Of a DNA stretch of 17,627 nucleotides, positions 6,020 to 13,758 are shown piece after piece. Origin of the DNA: Ignavibacteria bacterium (GTDB taxonomy: Bacteria > Bacteroidota > Ignavibacteria > Kapaibacteriales > UBA4661); assembly GCA_013298375.1 (NCBI GenBank), contig JAAFHM010000032.1:1-17627 (forward strand), read 5' to 3'. Position 1 is the stretch's first letter. Every line of letters begins with the position of its first letter. The translations under genes and the position numbers were made by a program. Under the pieces are notes generated by a model. It was given only the letters and a program-made list of their open reading frames with translations, did not search any database and had not been told where the DNA came from.

Positions 6020-8326
6020 ATGAACTGTCTTACCCATCTGTTTAAGCGCACATTTGCAGTGGCAATTTGTGTTGTCGCCGTTTCTGCTCCTTGGGGGGCA
6101 TTATACGCACAAACAGCAACTCCCACGCCAGTCCAAACGGACTCCAGTGCTGTTGGTAAGCAGGATAAACCCAAACCCACACGGGCGCAAATCCTGAAAA
6201 TGAAAATTGAGGATTTGCTGGATTTGCCACTTGAAGAGGTGATGGAGTTGGTAAAAATAGCAGGTGTATCCTCAGTCGAAGAGCTTATTAACCTCATTGT
6301 CACAACGGCATCCAAAAGCGAAGAGAAAATTTACGATGCAGGGGCAATTATCAGCGTGATCACGGCAAAAGAAATTGCGAACTATGGCGCAATGAATGTA
6401 ATGGAGGTTATTGACCGTGCAGCGAGCATCTACGGGCTTGGTAGTTACTTATACCCGAATAACATGGTTTCTATTCGCGGCAATAACACGGCAAGTTTCA
6501 ATACGAATGTCCTTGTGTTGCTGAATGGTCGTCCGATGCGGGAAAGCTATGCCAATGGCTACAATGCTTCGATTTATATGGCGTTTCCTGTCGAACGCAT
6601 TGAGCGGATTGAGATTATTCGCGGTCCCGGCTCGGTACTCTATGGTACGTGCGCACTGACGGGGGTCATCAATATCATTACCAAGTCTGCGGCTAAACAA
6701 GGCAAAGTAAGCGCGACAGCGCGATATGGTGCATTTAACACCATACAAGGTGCTGCTAATGGCGGCTTCCAGATTGGTGACCTTGAAGTCAGCGCAGGAG
6801 TAAATTACCTCAATAGTACGGGGTGGAATTATACAACTCGTGGCGAGGTTGATTTCATTAGAGCGGGCGACACGGTTGCCCCAAAAACAATAAAAGCCTA
6901 TCAAACAGCTGTGGGTGCGGATTTAAACATAAAATTTCAAGGTTTTAAGCTGAACGCAAATTACACGTATAGCCAGCAAGCGGCACAATCACGGAATGCG
7001 CGTTGGGGCGATGTGCCGACACCTCTTGCAACAGGACCGATTGACTTTAACTTTTCTATGAGCCGCTTGTTTGTTGATGCGGGCTACGAAACGCAATTTA
7101 TTCCCGACGTTTGGACATCAACCTTTAATGTTACCTATAATGGCAACAATGTTCGTTTGGGCAGACCAGAATTGCCAAACGACCGCGATGATATTCTCTC
7201 CAACGATGTGTTAGTCGAATGGACGAATTTCTTAAAACCCATTGAGAATATGAATATCATCGTTGGTGGTTTGACGAACACCCAAACCGGTACGCATATT
7301 GTCTATAACACCACCAACAATAACACCTTGTTTGGTGCGCCATTTGCGCAGACGAAAGATCCGAATGCGTCACTGAATAGTAATCCGTTTAATATCCTAC
7401 CGACATACAACCAAACATGGTGGAGCGCTTATTTCCAAGTAGATTACAAAATTGCAAAGGTGCTGAAACTTATCGCTGGGGGACAGGTTAACAAAGTTAC
7501 GTCGTTGCCGATAGATTTTGTGCCGCGTTTGGGAGCGGTTTGGAGTATTACAGAATCATTTGGCGCAAAAATTTTGTTTGCCGAAGCGTTTCGCTCTGCA
7601 TCAGCCTTTGAGCGCGGATTTTTGAGCAGAACCATTATTCTTGGCAATCCCAATCTTGCACCAGAAAAAATTTCGACGTTGGAGGCACAATTATTTTACG
7701 CTGCGTCTAATTATGAAATCTCCTTAACCGCTTTTCAGAGTACGCAGCGTGATGTTATTAAGCGTTCGCTGCCGAACGAAAATCTCGCCGTTATTGACGG
7801 AGTGCGTTATCCGGGTGTTCCGTTTTATATCAATCGAGGTCGTTTGCAGACCGTCGGAATTGAGTTAGAAGGCAAAGCCAACTTTTCCAAAGAGTTTTCG
7901 CTCTTAGGTTCGGCGACATATAATAGCACCGCACAAACACCCGACAATTCTGACTCGCTCTCTATTATCAATAATCTCGGAATGCCGAACCTGATAGTAA
8001 AATTAGGTGTAAATTACGCATCGTCATTTGGTTTGAATGTTGGCGTATGGAATTCGTACTTTGGCGCAGGTGGCAGCATAGCAACGCCGACAACACGCTC
8101 ATTGAACCCGGAAGTACGCCCCTACAACTTTCTTTCGGCAAATATCACCTATAACATTACCAATCTTTTTGAATCTACGTCTTTACCGGACATGATTGTA
8201 GGAATTTACGCTACCAATATTTTAGACGCGCAGATTTACTATCCTGAATATGTTCGTCGGAATATGAACAGCATCCCTGGTCGTCCGGGGCGGGCAGTAT
8301 ATGCGAGTTTTTCTGTCCAGTTTTAG
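6020..8326 (+). CDS. TonB-dependent outer membrane receptor
   Basis: A 768-aa receptor. The frame is open from 5840, but the first 60 codons overlap the preceding gene and come before the true signal peptide MNCLTHLFKRTFAVAICVVA, with cleavage likely at ALYA-Q (30/31). Residues 54-83 carry the helix shared with the upstream small protein. They are followed by VTTASKSEEKIYDAGAIISV, the usual lead-in to the plug. The plug (about 100-222) includes SIRGNN and IEIIRGPGSVLYG with GVINIITK. The rest is a 22-strand-type barrel that ends in ASFSVQF with C-terminal Phe, as expected for BAM-assembled proteins. No SusD partner is adjacent, so it is not a SusC-type transporter. The ligand is unknown; the signalling neighbours suggest that it may sense as well as import. 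Confidence 0.92.
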   Translation: MNCLTHLFKRTFAVAICVVAVSAPWGALYAQTATPTPVQTDSSAVGKQDKPKPTRAQILKMKIEDLLDLPLEEVMELVKIAGVSSVEELINLIVTTASKSEEKIYDAGAIISVITAKEIANYGAMNVMEVIDRAASIYGLGSYLYPNNMVSIRGNNTASFNTNVLVLLNGRPMRESYANGYNASIYMAFPVERIERIEIIRGPGSVLYGTCALTGVINIITKSAAKQGKVSATARYGAFNTIQGAANGGFQIGDLEVSAGVNYLNSTGWNYTTRGEVDFIRAGDTVAPKTIKAYQTAVGADLNIKFQGFKLNANYTYSQQAAQSRNARWGDVPTPLATGPIDFNFSMSRLFVDAGYETQFIPDVWTSTFNVTYNGNNVRLGRPELPNDRDDILSNDVLVEWTNFLKPIENMNIIVGGLTNTQTGTHIVYNTTNNNTLFGAPFAQTKDPNASLNSNPFNILPTYNQTWWSAYFQVDYKIAKVLKLIAGGQVNKVTSLPIDFVPRLGAVWSITESFGAKILFAEAFRSASAFERGFLSRTIILGNPNLAPEKISTLEAQLFYAASNYEISLTAFQSTQRDVIKRSLPNENLAVIDGVRYPGVPFYINRGRLQTVGIELEGKANFSKEFSLLGSATYNSTAQTPDNSDSLSIINNLGMPNLIVKLGVNYASSFGLNVGVWNSYFGAGGSIATPTTRSLNPEVRPYNFLSANITYNITNLFESTSLPDMIVGIYATNILDAQIYYPEYVRRNMNSIPGRPGRAVYASFSVQF

Positions 8327-8363
8327 AGCGTAAAACATCAATATTTTTCTCCATGATTGAGGA

Positions 8364-8381
8364 TATACCATTTTCGGTATA
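8364..8381 (+). other. Short inverted repeat after the TonB receptor gene
   Basis: TATACC (8364-8369) and GGTATA (8376-8381) form a 6-bp stem with a 6-nt loop, 38 bp after the receptor stop codon. There is no T-run after it, so it is more likely a weak pause, processing site or operator than a terminator. The rest of 8327-8460 holds a 5-bp hairpin (8413-8430) and a TATCTTTA box at 8441-8448 without a matching TTG. Confidence 0.25.
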
Positions 8382-8460
8382 GTTGTTGTTAGCTTCTTCG
8401 TATAAAAAACACCTACGTCATGCTGCGTAGCAGGATTGTTTATCTTTACTCCGAACTCCA

Positions 8461-9831
8461 ATGGATGATACTCAAACTTCGCAAAAAAAAGTTATCGCTA
8501 TCGTCGGCGGTGGCGTATCGGGCTTGTATGCGGCATGGAAACTCGTGTGTGAGAAAAACCTTACTGACACAGAAATTCATATCTACGAAGCGACGCAGCA
8601 GTGCTCGGGGCGTATCTACACAGCATGGAATTTCCAAGGCTTCCCCATCGAATTGGGCGCAGCGCGTTTTAGTAAGTACGTCCATCCCGTCTTAAACTCA
8701 CTGGTAGAGAAGTTTGCTTTCAAAACAATGCCCTACGTCTATGCCAATCGTTTTTGGCACTTACGCGGAAAAAAACTGAGTTTAGAAGACATTGCCGCCG
8801 GAAAAGGCACGTACGAACTGCGCGAAAATGAAATTGGGAAATACACCGATAATTTGTACGAATACACCGAAGCACATAGCACACGTACTCCCGAAGAAAT
8901 CAACGCAATGAGTTTTCACGAATTTCTGGGCGAACACATTAGCGAGGAGGCGTGTCGGTTTTTCCGTGATGCCGAAGGATATGATTTGTTATTGGGCGAT
9001 TGGCTCTCCGGCGCTGATGGTGTACGAGCTGTAAAACAACACCCCGATATGCTCCAAGCCGAAGAGGTGTCATGGTTTCATATCGTTGGCGGATTTCACA
9101 AACTTATCAACACGCTTGAGGAGCAGATTCGTGAGCGTGGTGTCAAGATTTTTACCGGGCATAGGTTGATTGAAGTGGTGCAAAATCCTGAATCAGTAAC
9201 GCTCTACGTGGAAAAGGAAGAAAACAGCGATTCTATTGTGAAATTTGTTGAAGCAGAGCGAGTCATTCTTTGTATAAAGCGTTTAGATTTGGCAGATATT
9301 ACTATTAATCTTAGTGAAGAAAAACTGTCAGCCATGGATGCCGTACAGCCAATTCCAATGGTAAAAATGTTTGCAACATACACAAATTCATGGTGGTCCA
9401 CCTTTGCACGACGTGATGGAAATTTCTGTATTACCGATATGCCTATTCGCAAGATTTATTACGGTCCGGGGCATCACCTCATGTTTTATAGCGACTGCGA
9501 ATCGGCATTGTATTGGAAAGATTTGATTAGCGAGAGCGGAAAAAATCCTGATGCTCTTTTGAGCGAAGTTCAACGTCAGCTTTCCGTCATTTACCGCATG
9601 GATCCGACAAAATTGCCACGCCCAAACGCTTTTTACTCAAAATTCTGGAGTACTGGGATACACGTGTGGCGACGCAATTCCAACCCCGTACAAGTACGTG
9701 ACCTTCTTATGGGAACCGCTCAAGACCGTGTCCATATAGCAGGTGAATCATTCTCGGTCAATGCCGGTTGGGTGGAAGGTGCGCTTGAAACGGTCAATTT
9801 ACTTATTGATTCGGTCTTGTATCCATCGTAA
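8461..9831 (+). CDS. FAD-dependent amine oxidase family protein
   Basis: A 456-aa flavoprotein of the amine oxidase superfamily (PF01593). The N-terminal FAD motif is AIVGGGVSGLYAAWKL (13-28; GxGxxG at 16-21) with the ribose-binding Glu43 (IYEA). SGRI at 49-52 and ELGAARF at 64-70 stand in place of the usual GGR and E-x-G-A motifs. The C-terminal FAD segment is HIAGESFSVNAGWVEGALET near 424-443. There is no signal peptide, so it is probably cytoplasmic. The family oxidises amines, amino acids or polyamines, or desaturates carotenoids; the substrate is not evident. It lies between the TonB receptor (134 bp before) and the PP2C phosphatase (78 bp after), all on one strand, and could process a molecule taken up by the receptor. 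That role is inferred from position only. Confidence 0.85.
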   Translation: MDDTQTSQKKVIAIVGGGVSGLYAAWKLVCEKNLTDTEIHIYEATQQCSGRIYTAWNFQGFPIELGAARFSKYVHPVLNSLVEKFAFKTMPYVYANRFWHLRGKKLSLEDIAAGKGTYELRENEIGKYTDNLYEYTEAHSTRTPEEINAMSFHEFLGEHISEEACRFFRDAEGYDLLLGDWLSGADGVRAVKQHPDMLQAEEVSWFHIVGGFHKLINTLEEQIRERGVKIFTGHRLIEVVQNPESVTLYVEKEENSDSIVKFVEAERVILCIKRLDLADITINLSEEKLSAMDAVQPIPMVKMFATYTNSWWSTFARRDGNFCITDMPIRKIYYGPGHHLMFYSDCESALYWKDLISESGKNPDALLSEVQRQLSVIYRMDPTKLPRPNAFYSKFWSTGIHVWRRNSNPVQVRDLLMGTAQDRVHIAGESFSVNAGWVEGALETVNLLIDSVLYPS

Positions 9832-9909
9832 AATCTGGATACGTCATATTCCTTCTGTTTCACTTCACGCTCAAGAGTTTTCACGCAAACACGTAAAAAG
9901 AGGTACGGT

Positions 9910-11442
9910 ATGAATAACGTCAAACTTGGTATCAAGGGCAAATTTGTTAGTCTTGCCTTAGCACTATTACTCATTGTTGCGGCATTTATTTTTGTGTTTT
10001 TCCCACAACGGCAAGAGCGCCAAATGTCGGAATATCTGAACCAAAAAGTGTTTGTTATTTCGGATATGGTTTCCTTCAGCACCACGCCTGGTGTGCTGTT
10101 TGACGATTTGAAATCGGTAGAAAATTACTTAAATATCCTCAAATCGCTTGAGGAAGTTGAGTTTGCAATGGTGTACCGTGCCGCAGAAAAAACCCAGTTT
10201 GCGACGTACAATAATCAAAAAGCAAAACAATTCGAGTCAAATATTCAACAATTACTAGAAAAGTCTGGTCGGCAATCTGTTGATTTGGAGGATGTTACCA
10301 TTGCACTCGTACCGATGGTCACCGAAACAGGCGAGGCAGTTGGTCGTATCATCGTCGGTGTTACGCGGAAGAATCTCAAACATGACGTGCAGCAAAGCCG
10401 CATTGTTGCTTTCTCCGTCGGTATGATTGTCCTTATTTTAGGCGGCTTGATTTTCGTGTGGCAGACAACGCGCATGGTGCAGCCTCTTATTCACTTGTCG
10501 CAAGCATCTATGAACGTTGCACAAGGGAATATGGACGTGGAAGTGAACACCCAGTCAAACGATGAAGTCGGCGTACTCGCAGGGGCATTCAATTTCATGG
10601 TGGCGAATATTCGTTCAGCAATCGAACAGATTAAGAGCAAAAACGATGAGTTGACGGAAAAGAACGAACTTATCGAAGAAATCAATTTGCATATGCGCAC
10701 CAGCATTGAAGTTGGCAAACATATTCAACACGCTATTCTGCCTGATGCCGAAGAAATGAAACACGCATTACCCAATCATTTCGTCTTATTCAAGCCGCGC
10801 GATGTTGTCTCCGGAGACTTTTATTGGTTTGCAGAACTTGGCGACCGTGTTGTTGTGGCGGTGGTGGACTGTACCGGACATGGTGTTCCGGGAGCGTTTA
10901 TGTCTATGATTGGCAATACGTTGTTAAATGAATTGGTTAACCAAAAACGCATCGTAGGACCGGGACTTATTTTGCAAAATCTCAACATTGCTGTTCGGAT
11001 GGCATTGAAGCAAGAAGGCGATAATATGCTGTCCAAAGCAGGAATGGATGTCTGTTTGTGTGTCATTGAAAAAGAGCGTGTACTCTTTGCTGGAGCAGCA
11101 TTACCATTGTATGTGGTGAAAAATGGCATATTGGAAACCATCAAGGGTTCGTCGGCACATATTGGCGGAAAACAAAAAGTAGATATGCCCGTCTATGAAC
11201 AACACGTCATTGAGCGAGAGCCGGGTATGCATATTTACTTGACTTCCGATGGTTATGGCGACCAAAGTAATGAGAAAGTCGTGAAATTCGGTACAAAACG
11301 ACTTCGTGAGTTAATTCAGCGTATTCACACTTTGCCAATCGAAGAACAATATCGTCAATTTGACGAATGTCTTAAAGAACACCAAGGCTCGGAACCACAG
11401 CGTGATGATATTACGGTTGTGGGTATTCGACTTGATGCGTAA
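9910..11442 (+). CDS. Membrane HAMP-PP2C (SpoIIE-type) phosphatase, SiaA-like
   Basis: A 510-aa membrane protein. TM1 is about 12-32, followed by a periplasmic domain at 33-164, TM2 at about 165-185, HAMP at about 186-240, a short coiled coil, then a SpoIIE/RsbU-type PP2C domain at 265-508. Metal-binding acidic residues are in SGDFYW (D303), VVDCTGHGVPGAFMSMIG (D320), GMDV (D380), TSDG (D447) and RDDITVV (D499/D500), so it should be active. The periplasmic stretch GVLFDDLKSVENYLNILKSL then FAMVYR resembles the CHASE8-type domain of YfiN, the partner of YfiR. This is my reading and needs a profile search. Next to siaB and siaC, it should dephosphorylate the SiaC protein. An AGAGG Shine-Dalgarno is 6 nt before the ATG, unlike the genes upstream. 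Confidence 0.9.
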   Translation: MNNVKLGIKGKFVSLALALLLIVAAFIFVFFPQRQERQMSEYLNQKVFVISDMVSFSTTPGVLFDDLKSVENYLNILKSLEEVEFAMVYRAAEKTQFATYNNQKAKQFESNIQQLLEKSGRQSVDLEDVTIALVPMVTETGEAVGRIIVGVTRKNLKHDVQQSRIVAFSVGMIVLILGGLIFVWQTTRMVQPLIHLSQASMNVAQGNMDVEVNTQSNDEVGVLAGAFNFMVANIRSAIEQIKSKNDELTEKNELIEEINLHMRTSIEVGKHIQHAILPDAEEMKHALPNHFVLFKPRDVVSGDFYWFAELGDRVVVAVVDCTGHGVPGAFMSMIGNTLLNELVNQKRIVGPGLILQNLNIAVRMALKQEGDNMLSKAGMDVCLCVIEKERVLFAGAALPLYVVKNGILETIKGSSAHIGGKQKVDMPVYEQHVIEREPGMHIYLTSDGYGDQSNEKVVKFGTKRLRELIQRIHTLPIEEQYRQFDECLKEHQGSEPQRDDITVVGIRLDA

Positions 11443-11486
11443 ATTACAAATTATTGGAACCGTTTCACGTGCAAACAAGGACGTAA

Positions 11487-12053
11487 ATGATGAGTTTTCC
11501 AGATCTTTACCAGCAATACCGCCAGATGACGGATCATCGAATACTGATGTCGTTCAAAGGTGTATTTGCCCAGCCGGCTATCGTTGAGATGGCATCCGCA
11601 CTGCGAGGCAAGGTAGCCTCGCGGACAAATCAAACAATGGTAATGAAAAGAATTTTTGCCATTTTTGTCGAGCTGTCACAAAATATCTTATTCTATTCAG
11701 CAGAAACGGAAAAAGATGAAGATGGCAAAGACAATGGTGTCGGTATTCTGATTGTCAGCGAAATGGATGACCGCTATTGCGTGAGTTCAGGTAATCTGAT
11801 TTATACATCACGTGTTGAGGGTATGCGTAAGAAATGCGATATTGTCAGCGCTATGACAAAAGATGAACTGAAAGTGTATTACAACGAACAGCGCAAACTC
11901 CCCCGTAGCTCAGAAAGCAAAGGAGCAGGTCTAGGTCTGATAGACATGGCGCGAAAATCTGAGTACCCGATCGAATATGGCTTTACCCCTTTTAACGATG
12001 AACTTTCATTTTATATGCTTTCCGTCTATATCTCAAAAGGACAAGAACAATGA
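11487..12053 (+). CDS. siaB: SiaB family protein kinase
   Basis: A 188-aa cytoplasmic protein matching the SiaB family (DUF6272). SiaB is a GHKL-fold Ser/Thr kinase that in Pseudomonas phosphorylates SiaC. The N-box-like helix IFVELSQNILFYS (59-71; Glu62, Asn66) and the glycine-rich ATP lid SKGAGLGLIDMARKS (144-158) are visible, with NGVGILIV at 83-90. The start is a tandem ATG-ATG at 11487, with AAGGA 5 nt before it. It lies 44 bp after the phosphatase and overlaps siaC by 4 bp (ATGA), so coupled translation of kinase and substrate is expected. With the phosphatase it would form an antagonistic pair that sets SiaC phosphorylation. Confidence 0.88.
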   Translation: MMSFPDLYQQYRQMTDHRILMSFKGVFAQPAIVEMASALRGKVASRTNQTMVMKRIFAIFVELSQNILFYSAETEKDEDGKDNGVGILIVSEMDDRYCVSSGNLIYTSRVEGMRKKCDIVSAMTKDELKVYYNEQRKLPRSSESKGAGLGLIDMARKSEYPIEYGFTPFNDELSFYMLSVYISKGQEQ

Positions 12054-12436
12054 TTTACAACATGATGCTTGAACGCACAAAAACAACACCCGGTGTTACC
12101 ACTCACGTCGAAGATGGTATCGTAGAAATAGAGGGTGAGTTCTATCCTGAAGATGCTGTTGCGTTCTTTACTCCCATTAGCGAGTGGCTGTCGGCTTTTA
12201 TGGCAGAAGAAAAGCGGTTTTTGACCGTACACATCCGCTTAACCTACTTCAATACCAGTGCGTCGAAATGCGTGATGGACTTATTCGACCAACTCCAGAG
12301 CTATCACTATGTTTCTGGTGGTGCGGTGGAAACATACTGGCATTATCAAGAAGACGACGAGGATATTCTTGAACAAGGCAAGGAAATGATTGATGGTATG
12401 GACATGAAGATCTTCTTCATGCCCTACAGCGTCTAG
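12050..12436 (+). CDS. siaC: SiaC family regulatory phosphoprotein
   Basis: A 128-aa protein of the SiaC/DUF1987 family, close to the 126 aa of Pseudomonas SiaC. The hallmark LTYFNTSASK (64-73) holds Thr69, which lines up with the phosphorylated Thr68 of Pseudomonas SiaC. The acidic segment EDDEDILEQGKEMIDG (101-116) before the last strand is also typical. In Pseudomonas, unphosphorylated SiaC binds and activates the diguanylate cyclase SiaD, and SiaB and SiaA add and remove the phosphate. Here the next gene in the same direction is a class III cyclase with a coiled-coil stalk instead of a GGDEF enzyme, so that cyclase is the best candidate target. The start overlaps the siaB stop; AAAGGA lies 8 nt before the ATG. 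Confidence 0.92.
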   Translation: MIYNMMLERTKTTPGVTTHVEDGIVEIEGEFYPEDAVAFFTPISEWLSAFMAEEKRFLTVHIRLTYFNTSASKCVMDLFDQLQSYHYVSGGAVETYWHYQEDDEDILEQGKEMIDGMDMKIFFMPYSV

Positions 12437-12451
12437 GTAACAATTGTCACC
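12436..12451. repeat. Near-palindromic 16-bp site after siaC
   Basis: GGTAACAATTGTCACC is a palindrome apart from one base pair (position 4 against position 13) and begins at the last base of the siaC stop codon. It could be an operator or part of a mRNA 3' structure. Nothing else marks it as regulatory. Confidence 0.25.
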
Positions 12452-12492
12452 TCAACACTTGTTATGCCTTCTGTACAGCATTGACATTGACC

Positions 12493-12533
12493 GTAAAAGA
12501 AATAAGAGAGCATCATTCTCTTATTTCTTTTAC
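12493..12533 (+). terminator. Perfect 17-bp hairpin, likely end of the Sia operon
   Basis: Arms 12493-12509 and 12517-12533 are exact reverse complements (17 bp) around a 7-nt loop (GCATCAT). The stem is AT-rich and its right arm contains the pyrimidine-rich TTATTTCTTTTA, so it can act as a terminator in either direction. It lies 57 bp after siaC and about 190 bp before the cyclase start, separating the two units. The rest of 12534-12725 shows no consensus promoter that I can support. Confidence 0.7.
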
Positions 12534-12725
12534 TGAGCAAGCAAATATCGCTGACCGAATATAGAATATTACAGCCCCAACACACTCTCTTCTTCGACTG
12601 CTTCTCTTTCCTGCTCTGCTACGCGCTTGTTGGCGTGAATATTTATGGGCGAAAATATCCGTCCCGATCGGACTCAACGTCGCGCATTCATCACCTCAAG
12701 TGTCATACCAATAGAAAAGACCATT

Positions 12726-13706
12726 ATGAACGAAATGTTCAAAAATGAGACGGAAACGGTAGCATACTACCGTGGGATTCTTTCAGGAATCGACAACCTC
12801 AGCCCGGAAAAGATGCAAGAGGAGTATCGCTATTTGGGGCAACGCTATGAACATCTTCTCCGTCTGGCGACCAAGTTGACACGGGTTGGCGATGTAGCAC
12901 AACGAAAACTGATGAACGTCCAACAGTCGCTCGCCGAGCAGGCAAGTGTGATTGAGCGCACGAACAGTGAACTTCAAGATAAGAACGCACGCTTGGAGGA
13001 ATTTATTGAAGAAGTCAATCAATTAAACACCATATTAGCAAAAGAACAAGAAAAGGCAGATAATCTCTTACTGAATATTTTGCCAGAAGACATTGCCCGC
13101 CGCCTCAAAGAAGGTGAAGAAACGATTGCTGATCAATTTGACAGCGTTACGGTAATTTTTACGGATATTGTCGGCTTTACCAACCTCGCCTCGCTCGTTT
13201 CTGCGACAACCATTGTTAAGTTGCTGAATCTCCTCTTTTCCAGATTTGACGCTCTTCTCGACCACTACAACGTCGAAAAAATTAAAACCATCGGCGACAG
13301 TTATATGCTTGCCGCCGGCATCCCCAAGCCGAGCAGAGACCATGCCTTGCAAGCAGCAGAATTTACGTTTGCAATGCAAAATGAAATCCGGCAATTTGCA
13401 GCTTCAACGGGCTATCCAATTTCTATGCGTGTTGGAATACACTGTGGTCCTGTCGTTGCGGGTGTGATTGGCACAAGAAAATTCGTGTATGACCTTTGGG
13501 GAGATACCGTCAACATTGCAAGCCGCATGGAATCTCACGGCGAGCCCGGGAAAATACACTGCTCAGAATCTGTTTATGAAGAGTTGGGTCATATTTATCA
13601 GTTTGAAGAGCGTGGTACGATTGAAGTCAAAGGCAAAGGAAAAATGAAAACATACTTCCTGATTGACGACAATGCCCATGGAAAAGAAAATACGACGAAG
13701 CAATAA
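12726..13706 (+). CDS. Coiled-coil class III adenylate cyclase
   Basis: A 326-aa soluble cyclase that should make cAMP. After a short N-terminal helical segment comes a long coiled coil (about 55-123) and then a cyclase domain (about 135-312). All catalytic positions of mammalian-type class III enzymes are present: metal ligands Asp147 (FTDIVGFTN) and Asp191 (IGDSYM), the adenine-selecting pair Lys187 (KIKTIGD) and Asp256 (YDLWGDTVN), and Asn263 and Arg267 (NIASRM). Guanylate cyclases would have Glu and Cys at the selecting pair. The frame is open from an ATG at 12645, but residues 1-27 of that form look non-conserved, so 12726 is preferred without strong proof. YEHLLRLATKLTRVGDVAQR before the coiled coil is reminiscent of the N-terminus of SiaC-activated diguanylate cyclases, as I recall them. 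Convergent with the TPR kinase, with a 52-bp gap. Confidence 0.92.
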   Translation: MNEMFKNETETVAYYRGILSGIDNLSPEKMQEEYRYLGQRYEHLLRLATKLTRVGDVAQRKLMNVQQSLAEQASVIERTNSELQDKNARLEEFIEEVNQLNTILAKEQEKADNLLLNILPEDIARRLKEGEETIADQFDSVTVIFTDIVGFTNLASLVSATTIVKLLNLLFSRFDALLDHYNVEKIKTIGDSYMLAAGIPKPSRDHALQAAEFTFAMQNEIRQFAASTGYPISMRVGIHCGPVVAGVIGTRKFVYDLWGDTVNIASRMESHGEPGKIHCSESVYEELGHIYQFEERGTIEVKGKGKMKTYFLIDDNAHGKENTTKQ

Positions 13707-13758
13707 CGAGAAACTTTGAAAAAGGATAGTTCGTGCATTCTTCGCTGCCTCCAATTTC

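Noticed and set aside
6449..6904. 151-codon open frame on the minus strand inside the TonB receptor gene
   Set aside because: It is fully inside the plug/barrel coding region, which has clear protein motifs on the plus strand; a shadow frame.
8441..8448. TATCTTTA as a promoter box for the amine oxidase gene
   Set aside because: It lies 12 bp before the ATG, has no TTG at 19-nt spacing and ends in A instead of G.
12645..12725. 27-residue N-terminal extension of the cyclase
   Set aside because: The extension has no recognisable family features, and the ATG at 12645 has no ribosome-binding site or promoter at a sensible distance. The case is not closed, since 12726 also lacks a strong site.
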